NCBI GenBank assembly: GCA_947447985.1
Contig: CANFLX010000015.1
Location: 1-60,075 of the forward strand
Length of the DNA stretch: 60,075 nt
From: Comamonadaceae bacterium
GTDB lineage: Bacteria; Pseudomonadota; Gammaproteobacteria; Burkholderiales; Burkholderiaceae_C
Direction: 5' to 3'
Part shown: in pieces, positions 26,551 to 34,481 of the stretch
How the letters are laid out: each line of letters begins with the position of its first letter
Numbering within the stretch: the first letter of the stretch is position 1
Notes under the pieces: model-generated
What the model saw: only the letters and a program-made list of their open reading frames with translations
Database searches by the model: none
What the model was told of the DNA's origin: nothing
Translations under genes and position numbers: made by a program

Positions 26551-27579
26551 TCAAAAAGCCTTCAGGTGGTGCGCGAGTGAATCTTGAATCTGCTGGGGCG
26601 CCAAGCCCCGCACGATCATCACCAAGCGCGAACTGCGGTCATCGCTGGGCCAGCGCTCCAGGTGCGTGGGCGAGTGCACCAACTGCTGCACACCATGCAC
26701 CACCACAGGGGTATCGGAGCCCTCGACATGGAGCAAGCCCTTGACCCGCAAAATGCGCTCCCCATGCGCGTGCAGCAGCAAAGACAGCCAGACGCTGAAT
26801 ACCGTCCAGTCCAGCGTCTGCGGCAGGTCCAAGGCAAACGCTTCTATGTCCCGATGCTGATTGGCAGCGGTCGGGCTAACCCCCTGGCCGCCCATCGACA
26901 GGTAGTTGCGCGCTGCGGGCGCCTGCAGCCAATGCGTGACTTCCTGGCTTTTGCCCGCCAGGTCAAAGTGGTCCGTGCCCAGCAGTCCAAGGGCATCCAG
27001 GCGCAGGGGATCCAGCGCCACGATGGGCGCGCCGGGGTTGATCTGGCCCAGCGCTTGCACCAGCGCAGGCCACAGCGTGGCGTCCGCGATATCACATTTG
27101 GTGACCACCAGGCGGTCCGCCACTGCGGCTTGCTTGCGGCACTCGGGATACTCGCTCAGATTGGCGGCGCCGTTGACCGCATCCACGGTCGTGACCACGT
27201 TGCCCACCCGAAAATGGTGCTGCAGCACGCGGTCGTACATCACGGTCGAGAGCACCGGCACCGGGTCGGCCAAACCCGTGGTCTCAATCACAAGGCGCTC
27301 AAAAGCGGGCACCTCGCCTCGTTCGCGCCGCTCGTACAGATCGCGCATCGCGGTGGCCAGGTCGCCCCGGATGGTGCAGCAAATGCAGCCGGACTGCAGC
27401 AACACCGTGTCGCCCTCTACGCGGTCCACCAAATGGTGATCGATGCCAATGGCGCCAAATTCATTTATCAGCACCGCGCAATTGTTGAACAAAGGATCGC
27501 GCAGCAGCCGATTCAAAAGTGTGGTCTTGCCCGAACCCAAAAAGCCCGTCAGCACATTGACCGGAATGCGGGCGTTCAT
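26551..27579 (-). CDS. CobW/P47K-family GTP-binding metallochaperone
   Basis: 342-aa G3E GTPase: Walker A LTGFLGSGKTTLLNRLL, the metal-binding CICC motif in LQSGCICCTIRGDL, VIETTGLADPVPVL and the base-recognition TKCD. The C-terminal CobW_C domain follows from about 240 (ERILRVKGLLHVEGSDTPVV). Such proteins deliver Zn, Co or other metals to enzymes. It overlaps the start of the 100-aa CxxC protein gene's stop by 4 bp and lies in the amidase-deacetylase operon, so a metal enzyme of this pathway is a plausible client. Confidence 0.9.
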   Translation of the reverse strand: MNARIPVNVLTGFLGSGKTTLLNRLLRDPLFNNCAVLINEFGAIGIDHHLVDRVEGDTVLLQSGCICCTIRGDLATAMRDLYERRERGEVPAFERLVIETTGLADPVPVLSTVMYDRVLQHHFRVGNVVTTVDAVNGAANLSEYPECRKQAAVADRLVVTKCDIADATLWPALVQALGQINPGAPIVALDPLRLDALGLLGTDHFDLAGKSQEVTHWLQAPAARNYLSMGGQGVSPTAANQHRDIEAFALDLPQTLDWTVFSVWLSLLLHAHGERILRVKGLLHVEGSDTPVVVHGVQQLVHSPTHLERWPSDDRSSRLVMIVRGLAPQQIQDSLAHHLKAF

Positions 27580-27878
27580 GGCGGCACCGATCCGGGCGTG
27601 GCCAGCGGATCCAGGCTGCGACCCGTCATCTCTTGTGCCGCCTGCCAGATGTGCGGCAGGCTGTCGACCACGGTTTGCTTGCCGGTCGGCCCTGCCACCA
27701 GGTACATGCGGCCCTGCCAGTCGCTCACCGTGACCCGCAGGGGCAGCAGCGCCCGGTTGATCACGCGAATGCGTTTGGCCCGTTCGGCTCGGCGGGTGAG
27801 CACATGCTCACCCTGGATGCGGCCCGCGCCGCTGCTCCAATGTTCTTCGCCCCCGAGCGAGCCGCAAACGCCGCACAT
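27576..27878 (-). CDS. Small CxxC protein of unknown function coupled to CobW
   Basis: 100-aa protein beginning MCGVCGSLGGEEHW; the Cys-x-x-Cys at residues 2-5 plus His13 could bind metal. A basic middle (RRAERAKRIRVINRALLPLR) leads to short beta strands (LRVTVSDWQGRMYLVAGPTGK) and the end region SLPHIWQAAQEMTG. It matches no family I can name. Both flanks support coding: it follows the deacetylase stop by 35 bp and overlaps the CobW start by 4 bp. A role as target or partner of the metallochaperone is inferred from the coupling only. Confidence 0.75.
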   Translation of the reverse strand: MCGVCGSLGGEEHWSSGAGRIQGEHVLTRRAERAKRIRVINRALLPLRVTVSDWQGRMYLVAGPTGKQTVVDSLPHIWQAAQEMTGRSLDPLATPGSVPP

Positions 27879-27913
27879 CCGCCGTCAGTCCGACGTGAGT
27901 CCGACGTCAGCCC

Positions 27914-28798
27914 TTAGGCTTTTCCGCGGGGATGGCGGGCCGCGAAGTCGTTGGCCATCTCGTCCATGGTGACAAAGCGAACACCGGGATGCGACTTCAT
28001 ATAGGCAAACAAACGCTCCAGCATCAGCAGCACCTGCGGACGGCCTGCCACGTCGGGGTGGATGGTGATGGGAAACACCGCGTAGTCCATTTCGCGGTAC
28101 AACCAGTCGAACTGGTCGCGCCACATTTGCTCGATGTCGCGCGGGTTCACAAAGCCATGGCTGTTCGGCGATTTTTTGATGAACATCATGGGCGGCAGGT
28201 CGTCGAGGTACCAGTTGGCGGGTATTTCGATCAGGTCGGTCTCTGTGCCACGCTGCAGCGGCACCATCCATTCGCCGGGCTTTTTGCCGTAATCAATCGG
28301 CGTCCAGCTGTCACCCACCCGCACGTAATAGGGCGAAAAATCGTTGTGCATCAGCGAGTGGTCGTACTTGATGCCTTTTTTCACCAGCAGTTCGTTGGTG
28401 ACTTTGGAGAACTCCCACCACGGCGCGACATAGCCGGTGGGGCGTTTGCCCGAGAGCTGCTCGACCAGCGCGATGCACTTGTCCAGCACGGCTTCTTCCT
28501 GGGCTGGGGTCATGGCAATCGGGTTTTCATGCGAATAGCCATGGATGCCGATCTCGTGCCCGGCGTCGGCCACCGCCTTCATTTGCGCCGGAAAAGTTTC
28601 AATCGAATGGCCAGGGATGAACCAGGTGGTCTTGATGCCCATGCGCTCAAAGAGCTTGAGCAGTCGGGGCGAACCCACTTCGCCCGCGAACAGGCCGCGG
28701 GAAATATCGTCCGGCGAATCTTCTCCCCCGTAGGAACCCAGCCACCCGGCCACCGCATCCACATCCACCCCAAAACCACACAAAATTTCTTTTGCCAT
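27914..28798 (-). CDS. Polysaccharide-deacetylase-fold amidohydrolase (PuuE-like), second copy
   Basis: 294-aa NodB-fold protein with intact metal motifs, unlike the paralogue at 18.2 kb: [15 protein letters not shown] provides the Asp-x-Asp, and [10 protein letters not shown] gives His-x3-His. [18 protein letters not shown] and [20 protein letters not shown] complete the catalytic site. AAGGAG precedes the ATG. It sits between an amidase and the CobW pair. The fold includes allantoinases and imidase-like enzymes, so ring opening of a cyclic amide followed by amidase cleavage is a reasonable but unproven sequence. Confidence 0.88.
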   Translation of the reverse strand: MAKEILCGFGVDVDAVAGWLGSYGGEDSPDDISRGLFAGEVGSPRLLKLFERMGIKTTWFIPGHSIETFPAQMKAVADAGHEIGIHGYSHENPIAMTPAQEEAVLDKCIALVEQLSGKRPTGYVAPWWEFSKVTNELLVKKGIKYDHSLMHNDFSPYYVRVGDSWTPIDYGKKPGEWMVPLQRGTETDLIEIPANWYLDDLPPMMFIKKSPNSHGFVNPRDIEQMWRDQFDWLYREMDYAVFPITIHPDVAGRPQVLLMLERLFAYMKSHPGVRFVTMDEMANDFAARHPRGKA

Positions 28799-28822
28799 TG
28801 CAGAACTCCTTGATAAAAAAAC

Positions 28823-30229
28823 TTATCCAAACTGGGCAGAACCGGCCAGCAACTGCTCCACCCCCAAAGCAGCAGACAGCAGCGCATCGTCCCGACCGGC
28901 TGCGCCAGAGATCAGTGCGCCCAGCGGCATCCCCGCGGCGCCCGTGCCCATCGGCAGACTCACCCCGCACAGGTCCAGAAAATTGCCGGGCAAGGTGTTT
29001 TGCAAGGTGCGCAAATTGACGCGATGGAACAGCGCGTCATCCGCCTCCAGCGGCGCGACCAGCGGTGCGACATGCACCACCGTGGGGCAAAGCATCCAGC
29101 CCTCGCCCAAAAGCGCAGCGCAGTCGCGCACCAGCCGCAGCTGTGCCGCTTGCAGTCGTAGCAAGTCCAGCGCCGACATGGTTTTGCCACGCGCCATGCG
29201 CGCCAGCACCCGTCGGTCCACCGCCGACGCCTGGGGCCCATCCACCAGGGCCTGGTGCCATGCATAGGCTTCAGCGGCGGCGATCGTTCCGTGGCGCGCG
29301 GTGAGCGCGGCGAGCTCATCAAAAGCGGGAATGTTCCGGTACGCAATTCGCGCCCCGGCCAAACGCAGGTTTTCCACCAAGGCCTCGAAGGCGGCGCGGG
29401 CCTCGGGCTCTATGCCGTCAAACACCAGATTGATGGGCACCACAAACGACAGTGAAGACACCGCACTGGCCTTCAAGGCGTGCAAGGGCTGGCCGCGCAA
29501 AGCGGCATCGACCCAGGCGCAGTCCTGCACCGTATGGGCAATGGGCCCCGGCACATCCAGGGTCTCGGACAAGGGAAAAACGCCCTGCTTGTCAAAGCGG
29601 CCGATGGAGGGTTTGTACCCCGCCAAGCCGTTGAAAGCAGCTGGCACCCGCACCGATCCTCCGGTGTCGGTGCCCAGCCCGATCCAGGCCATGTGCGCTG
29701 CCACCGCCACCGCCGAACCGCTGGACGACCCTCCGGGCGCCCGGTGGCCGTCGTGGCTGGCGCGGTTGATGGGGGTGCCATAGTGCGGGTTCAAACCCAG
29801 GCCCGAATAAGCGAATTCGCTCAAGCCCACCTTGCCGATACCGATGCACCCGCAAGCGCTTAAGCGCTGCACCGCGGCAGCATCTTCGGCGGCTGCCTGC
29901 GCGTGGCGCCGCGTCTCAGACCCCGCGGTCGTCGGTGTGCCTGCCACATCAAACAGGTCTTTCCACACCACGGGGATGCCGTCCAGAGGCCCCAAAGGCC
30001 GCCCCGCGTCCCAGCGCGCATCGCTGGCACGGGCCTCCTCCATGGCACGCGCTTCCAGCAGGCAGGTAAACAAACCCGGCTCGCTCTCGCGCGCCATTGC
30101 CAAGGCGTAAGCCACAAGCTCGCTCGGCCGAAATTGACGCCGTTGGTAGGCGGCGTGCAGGCGCTCGACGCTGAAGGTCGAGGCACTCAAAAATTCGTCC
30201 AAGGCATTTGCACCATTTTGAGGATTCAT
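28823..30229 (-). CDS. Amidase-signature-family amidohydrolase
   Basis: 468-aa amidase. The Ser-Ser-Lys triad is visible: catalytic Lys in VVWKDLFDVAG, the bridging serine in GGSSSGSAVAVAA and the nucleophile in GTDTGGSVRVPAAF. Length and start are normal; GGAG lies 8 bases before the ATG. It is the first gene of the operon amidase, deacetylase, CxxC protein, CobW, and is divergent from acetoacetyl-CoA synthetase with a 78-bp gap. Family members release ammonia from amides or split carbamates such as allophanate. Confidence 0.9.
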   Translation of the reverse strand: MNPQNGANALDEFLSASTFSVERLHAAYQRRQFRPSELVAYALAMARESEPGLFTCLLEARAMEEARASDARWDAGRPLGPLDGIPVVWKDLFDVAGTPTTAGSETRRHAQAAAEDAAAVQRLSACGCIGIGKVGLSEFAYSGLGLNPHYGTPINRASHDGHRAPGGSSSGSAVAVAAHMAWIGLGTDTGGSVRVPAAFNGLAGYKPSIGRFDKQGVFPLSETLDVPGPIAHTVQDCAWVDAALRGQPLHALKASAVSSLSFVVPINLVFDGIEPEARAAFEALVENLRLAGARIAYRNIPAFDELAALTARHGTIAAAEAYAWHQALVDGPQASAVDRRVLARMARGKTMSALDLLRLQAAQLRLVRDCAALLGEGWMLCPTVVHVAPLVAPLEADDALFHRVNLRTLQNTLPGNFLDLCGVSLPMGTGAAGMPLGALISGAAGRDDALLSAALGVEQLLAGSAQFG

Positions 30230-30241
30230 GGTCTAACTCCA

Positions 30242-30257
30242 AGCAACTTACGGGCCA
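30242..30257 (-). promoter_or_regulatory. Candidate sigma-54 promoter of the amidase operon
   Basis: Minus-strand TGGCCCGTAAGTTGCT fits TGGCACGN4TTGCW with one mismatch. The -12 C is 13 bases from the ATG, exactly as at the transporter operon. A conflict exists: the amidase Shine-Dalgarno would lie upstream of the predicted start, so either transcription begins slightly earlier or another promoter also serves the gene. Confidence 0.5.
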
Positions 30258-30307
30258 TCAAAGCCGGGATTCTGCAGCCAGTTCGCCGCGCTGGTACGCT
30301 TGAGGCC

Positions 30308-32452
30308 ATGAGCAATCCAACGCACGCCCTCCCCGCCCCCACGGCCGCACCCTTTGTGCCGCAAATCCGGCTGTACCAGGACTGGCTGCAGTCCCAGCGC
30401 GGCCTGCACTTTCACGACTACCAAGCGCTGTGGGATTGGTCCGTTCGCGATTTGGACGCCTTTTGGCAAAGCATCTGGGACTACTTTGACCTGCGCTCAC
30501 CCACGCCGCACAGCGCCGTGCTGCAAAAAAACGTCATGCCAGGCGCGCAGTGGTTTCCTGGTGCGCAGACCAATTACGCCCACCAGGTGCTGCGCCATGT
30601 GGACGCCGCCCATGCCGCAGGCTTTCCCGCACTGGTGTGCCGCAACGAGCGCGGCGAGCACCACGAAATTACCTGGCCCGAGCTGCGGCGCGAGGTGGCC
30701 TCGATGGCGCTGCACCTCAAAGCGCAGGGCCTGGAGCCCGGCGACCGGGTGGCCGCCTATTTGCCCAATATTGCGCAGGCCATGGTGGCTTTTCTGGCCA
30801 CTGCCTCGCTGGGGGGTGTCTGGAGCATTTGCGCCCCGGACATGGGCACCGCCGCGGTGCTGGACCGCTTCCGCCAAATTGAGCCCAAAATTTTGATTGC
30901 GGTCGATGGCGTGCGCTACGCCGGTCGCGACTACGACCGCCGCGCAGTGGTGCAAGAACTGCGAAACGCCCTGCCCAGCGTGAAGCACCTGATTCTTCAC
31001 GCCAACCTGCCCGGGTTGGAGCCCGATGCAGCCTTGGCCGATGCCACGCCCATGGCCCACACCACCGCCCGAGATGACGCTGAAGTACAGGCATTCGAGC
31101 CGCTGTGGCTGCCCTTTGACCACCCCTTGTGGATTGTGTATTCCAGCGGCACTACCGGCCTGCCCAAACCCATCGTGCACGGCCACGGCGGCACCGTCAT
31201 CGTAGCGCTGGCGCTCAAAATTTTGCACAACGACGTGGGCTGCAGCTACCACCCCAACAGCCTGGGCGAGCGTTACCACTGGTACAGCTCCACCGGCTGG
31301 GTCATGTGGAACGCGCAGCTCAGCGGCCTGCTCAACGGCACCACCTGCGTGATTTACGACGGCAACCCTGGCGGCGACAAAGACCGCCCGGATTGGGGCA
31401 CGCTGTGGCGCTTTGCAGCCGAGACGGGCGTCACCTTTTTTGGCGCCGGGGCCGCATTTTTCGCCAATTGCCAAAAGGCGGGAGTGGACTTGTCCGCGGT
31501 GGGCGATCTCCGCCGCGTCCGCGCTTTGGGCACCACCGGTTCGCCGCTGGCGCCCGAGACCCAAATCTGGGGCACGGCGCAATTTCGCCAGCTGCACGCA
31601 CTCGACGGCCAGCCCGATTTCGACATTTGGTGGTGCAATATTTCGGGCGGCACCGACTTTTGCGGCGCCTTTATCGGCGGCAACCGCGAGCTGCCGCTGG
31701 AGCCCGGCGTCATGCAGTGCCGCCTGCTGGGCTGCGCCGTGGAGGCCTGGAACGAGGCCGGCGAACCCGTGCTGGGCGAGGTGGGCGAACTGGTCTGCAC
31801 CCAGCCGATTCCGTCCATGCCCTTGTATTTTTGGGGCGACCACGGCAACGCGCGCTACCTGGCCAGCTATTTTGAGATGTACCCACCTGGCCACGGCCGC
31901 AAAGCCGGTGGTGGCGACCTCGGGGCTGATGCGGGCGGCGTATGGCGCCACGGCGACTGGCTGCGCATCGGCAACGCGCAGGGCCAAGGCTATGGCTGCG
32001 TGATTTACGGGCGCAGCGACGCCACCATCAACCGCCACGGCCTGCGCATGGGCACCAGCGAGATTTACAGCGCCGTCGAAGCCCTGCCCGAGGTGCTCGA
32101 CAGCATGGTGGTGGATCTGGAATATTTGGGCCGAGAGAGCTATATGCCGCTTTTTGTGGCACTTCGCCCGGGGCTGAGTCTGGACGATGGGCTGAAATCG
32201 CGCATACAGCAGGCCATTCGGCAGGCTTTGAGCCCACGCTTTTTGCCCAATGCCATCTTCCAGGTGGCGGAAATTCCCCGCACCCTGTCCGGCAAAAAGC
32301 AAGAATTGCCCATCAAAAAGCTGATGCTGGGCCATGCGCTGGAAAAAGTGGTGAACAAAGAGGCCATGGCCAATCCGGGCTGTTTGGACTGGTATGTGGA
32401 GATGGCGCAGCGCCATGTGCAGGCAGCCGCAGGCACCGGAAAAACCAGCTAA
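30308..32452 (+). CDS. Acetoacetate-CoA ligase (acetoacetyl-CoA synthetase)
   Basis: 714-aa adenylate-forming enzyme activating acetoacetate to acetoacetyl-CoA. The N-terminal segment (FHDYQALWDWSVRDLDAFW) and motifs WIVYSSGTTGLPKPIVHG, NISGGTDFCGAF, GDWLRI and the C-terminal GKKQELPIKKLMLG with the catalytic lysine match this subfamily rather than acetyl-CoA synthetase. The ATG at 30308 is chosen; in-frame upstream codons run into the divergent amidase promoter. It is monocistronic and allows growth on ketone bodies or polyhydroxybutyrate breakdown products. Confidence 0.93.
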   Translation: MSNPTHALPAPTAAPFVPQIRLYQDWLQSQRGLHFHDYQALWDWSVRDLDAFWQSIWDYFDLRSPTPHSAVLQKNVMPGAQWFPGAQTNYAHQVLRHVDAAHAAGFPALVCRNERGEHHEITWPELRREVASMALHLKAQGLEPGDRVAAYLPNIAQAMVAFLATASLGGVWSICAPDMGTAAVLDRFRQIEPKILIAVDGVRYAGRDYDRRAVVQELRNALPSVKHLILHANLPGLEPDAALADATPMAHTTARDDAEVQAFEPLWLPFDHPLWIVYSSGTTGLPKPIVHGHGGTVIVALALKILHNDVGCSYHPNSLGERYHWYSSTGWVMWNAQLSGLLNGTTCVIYDGNPGGDKDRPDWGTLWRFAAETGVTFFGAGAAFFANCQKAGVDLSAVGDLRRVRALGTTGSPLAPETQIWGTAQFRQLHALDGQPDFDIWWCNISGGTDFCGAFIGGNRELPLEPGVMQCRLLGCAVEAWNEAGEPVLGEVGELVCTQPIPSMPLYFWGDHGNARYLASYFEMYPPGHGRKAGGGDLGADAGGVWRHGDWLRIGNAQGQGYGCVIYGRSDATINRHGLRMGTSEIYSAVEALPEVLDSMVVDLEYLGRESYMPLFVALRPGLSLDDGLKSRIQQAIRQALSPRFLPNAIFQVAEIPRTLSGKKQELPIKKLMLGHALEKVVNKEAMANPGCLDWYVEMAQRHVQAAAGTGKTS

Positions 32453-32523
32453 ACACCCCTGAACAGCGCCTTGTTTGGCCGACTTTTTTGCTAACTTTCC
32501 ATAAAAGCGGCAAAATGGGGGTT

Positions 32524-32772
32524 ATGCGCGACAACACCACCACAAAAATCAGTGCCGACGGGCTGCGTTATCGATCACGCGCTTCCGGCTCCCCTTTTGC
32601 ACAATCTTCCGGCAATGCGAGCATGAGCTGCGCCAAATGCGGCCTGCACAAGCCCCGTTCTTTGGGCTCGTTCAAAAAGCTGGCCGGCAAGAGCATGTTC
32701 GTGTGCGGCGACTGCTCGCCGCCCAAGCCCGCCACGCCACCAGCGGCCCCCGCGGCTGATCCAACGCCCTGA
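32524..32772 (+). CDS. Small zinc-ribbon-like protein
   Basis: 82 aa (85 if the ATG at 32515 is used). Two CxxC pairs, MSCAKCGLHK and VFVCGDC-type FVCGDCSPP, are spaced about 25 residues apart and could bind zinc. The N-terminus is basic and the end is a proline/alanine tail. No Shine-Dalgarno is obvious, though GGGGG precedes the ATG at 32524. Short proteins of this type occur in Comamonadaceae; function unknown. Confidence 0.6.
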   Translation: MRDNTTTKISADGLRYRSRASGSPFAQSSGNASMSCAKCGLHKPRSLGSFKKLAGKSMFVCGDCSPPKPATPPAAPAADPTP

Positions 32773-32862
32773 GTGCCAGGGCGCGCCACGCGCCCTGCCC
32801 CCTCGCTGGGTCTGACACCCGCTCACATCCGATAGGCGTGCTCGTCAGGCCCACAAACCCGC

Positions 32863-33567
32863 ATGTGCAGCCACTACCAAGGCGTCAAAAACCGCGCGCA
32901 GTTTGAACGCCATTTCGGTGTTTCGCCGTCTCTGACCGAGCCCGCATTCGACGTGTGGCCGGGCTATAGGGGCTCGTTCATACGGCCCCACCCCCATGCC
33001 GGCGCCGGTGACGAAGCGGTTGCTGATTGGGAAGCGCCCTTGGGTGCCTTTGGCCTGCTGCCGCACTGGGCCAAGGACCGCACTGCGAGCCGCCACACCT
33101 ACAACGCGCGCACCGAGACGGTGGCGCAGAAGCCCAGTTTTCGCGAGGCCTGGGCGCGGGCGCAGCATTGCATCATTCCCGCGGAGGCGATTTTTGAGCC
33201 CGACTGGCGCAGCGGCCGGGCGGTGTCCAGCCGCATTGCGCTGGCCCATGGCGAACCCATGGGCATCGCCGGTCTGTGGTCCGCCTGGCGCGCGCCAGAG
33301 GGCGAGGTGCTGAGCTTCACCATGCTCACCGTGAATGCCGACGCCCACCCCCTGATGCGTGAATTTCACAAGCCTGACGACGAAAAACGCATGGTGGTCG
33401 TGCTGCCCCCGGCTTTTTATGCCGAGTGGCTCAATGCCTCTGCATCGCAGAGCATGGACCTGATTCAGGCCTGCCCGCTACCGGAATTGGTACTTGCCGG
33501 GGATAGACCGCCGTCAGAGGCAGGCACACAGCCAGCGCACGCTGCACGCCAGTCGAGTTTGTTTTAA
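32863..33567 (+). CDS. SOS response-associated peptidase (YedK/HMCES, SRAP family)
   Basis: 234 aa. SRAP proteins form a thiazolidine crosslink between Cys2 and abasic sites in single-stranded DNA. Here Cys2 is present (MCSHYQGVKN), the Asn is in TYNARTETVAQKPSFREA, and the catalytic Glu and His are in CIIPAEAIFEPDW and HPLMREFHKPDDEKRMVVVLP. Start at 32863 is forced by Cys2. It is convergent with the TSUP gene, 48 bp apart. Confidence 0.92.
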   Translation: MCSHYQGVKNRAQFERHFGVSPSLTEPAFDVWPGYRGSFIRPHPHAGAGDEAVADWEAPLGAFGLLPHWAKDRTASRHTYNARTETVAQKPSFREAWARAQHCIIPAEAIFEPDWRSGRAVSSRIALAHGEPMGIAGLWSAWRAPEGEVLSFTMLTVNADAHPLMREFHKPDDEKRMVVVLPPAFYAEWLNASASQSMDLIQACPLPELVLAGDRPPSEAGTQPAHAARQSSLF

Positions 33568-33615
33568 GGGTTGTGCCCGACCTGACAATGCGGCCCTGGT
33601 CGCCCTACAAGGCGC

Positions 33616-34392
33616 TTACCCCATTAGCCCAGTCAATTTAAAACCAATCGTCGCCAACACCACAGCCAGGGCGGCCCGCAGATACGCTTGCGGCAGACGC
33701 GCAGAAAACTTCGCCCCCAGCCACACACCTGGCACCGAGCCAAGCAAAAGCCAGGCGAGCAACACAAAGTCCACATTCCCCGCGAAGACATGCCCTGCTC
33801 CCGCAAACAATGCCAGCGGCACTGCATGCACAATGTCCGTCGCCACCAGCCGCGATGGTGTCAAACGCAAGGGATAGAGGTAGGCCAACATCACCGCACC
33901 CACGGCTCCCGCACCCACCGACGTCAAGGTCACCAAAAACCCCAACAACAGCCCCGCCAAAATTGTCAAGGGCGGTTGCAAACGCTTAAAACTATCCGCA
34001 TTCCCCAGCCTCAGCTGACGACCGAGTGCGTTCAGGCGGCCCTGGGCCAGCATGCCGAATGCGGTGATCAACACCGCGCAGCCAATAATCTGTTTTAACG
34101 ACTTGACGTCCAAAGCGAGCCAGCCCTGCTTCAAGGCCCAGACCGTGATCGCCGACGCTGGCAAGCTTCCCAACCAGAGCCGACGCACCACCTGCCAATC
34201 AATCAAGCCCGCGGTATGGTGGACGCGACTCGCCACAATCTTCGTAATGCCGGCAAACAACAAATCGGTGCCCACCGCCGTCACAGGTGCCACCCCGAAA
34301 ACCAATAAGAGCAAGGGCGTCATCATCGAGCCCGCACCGACCCCCGTCAGGCCAACCAACAAACCCGTCACAAATCCTGCAAAAACCAGCAT
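33616..34392 (-). CDS. TSUP (TauE/SafE)-family sulfite/sulfonate exporter
   Basis: 258-aa membrane protein with eight predicted helices and the two family repeats (GFVTGLLVGLTGVGAGSMMTP; LLGFLVTLTSVGAGAVGAVML). TauE/SafE proteins export sulfite, sulfoacetate or related organosulfur anions. GGGAG lies before the ATG. The gene is divergent from the cysD-cysNC pair across 89 bp, so a shared regulator is likely, and export of a sulfur anion made or spared by sulfate activation is the natural reading. Confidence 0.88.
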   Translation of the reverse strand: MLVFAGFVTGLLVGLTGVGAGSMMTPLLLLVFGVAPVTAVGTDLLFAGITKIVASRVHHTAGLIDWQVVRRLWLGSLPASAITVWALKQGWLALDVKSLKQIIGCAVLITAFGMLAQGRLNALGRQLRLGNADSFKRLQPPLTILAGLLLGFLVTLTSVGAGAVGAVMLAYLYPLRLTPSRLVATDIVHAVPLALFAGAGHVFAGNVDFVLLAWLLLGSVPGVWLGAKFSARLPQAYLRAALAVVLATIGFKLTGLMG

Positions 34393-34434
34393 TGCTTACT
34401 CCCGTGCGTTTCTCTGTTGCCTCCATGCTACACG

Positions 34435-34475
34435 ACAAATAAATTCTTTACAAATAAAGATTTATTTTGCACAAT
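34435..34475. promoter_or_regulatory. Repeat-rich divergent control region between the TSUP gene and cysD
   Basis: The direct repeat ACAAATAAA occurs at 34435-34443 and 34450-34458, and the second copy forms a palindrome AAATAAA-GA-TTTATTT at 34452-34467. TTTACA (34447-34452) and CACAAT (34470-34475) are 17 bp apart as a weak -35/-10 for cysD; the start would be at or next to the ATG at 34482. The repeats overlap this promoter and are candidate operators. Confidence 0.5.
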
Positions 34476-34481
34476 AGCGAT

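Noticed and set aside
27887..27908. Tandem AGTCCGACGT repeats as a CRISPR-like or regulatory array
   Set aside because: Only two 11-bp units with no spacer; too short for any array, likely chance duplication.
26584..27972. Plus-strand 462-aa frame over the CobW gene
   Set aside because: Antisense of CobW and the CxxC gene, without motifs.
30347..30359. GCAC-N5-GTGC as an NtrC box for the amidase promoter
   Set aside because: Spacer is 5 rather than 7 bases and it lies within the synthetase coding region, although the distance is suitable.
30497..32416. Minus-strand 639-aa frame over acetoacetyl-CoA synthetase
   Set aside because: Shadow frame; the plus-strand enzyme carries all family motifs.
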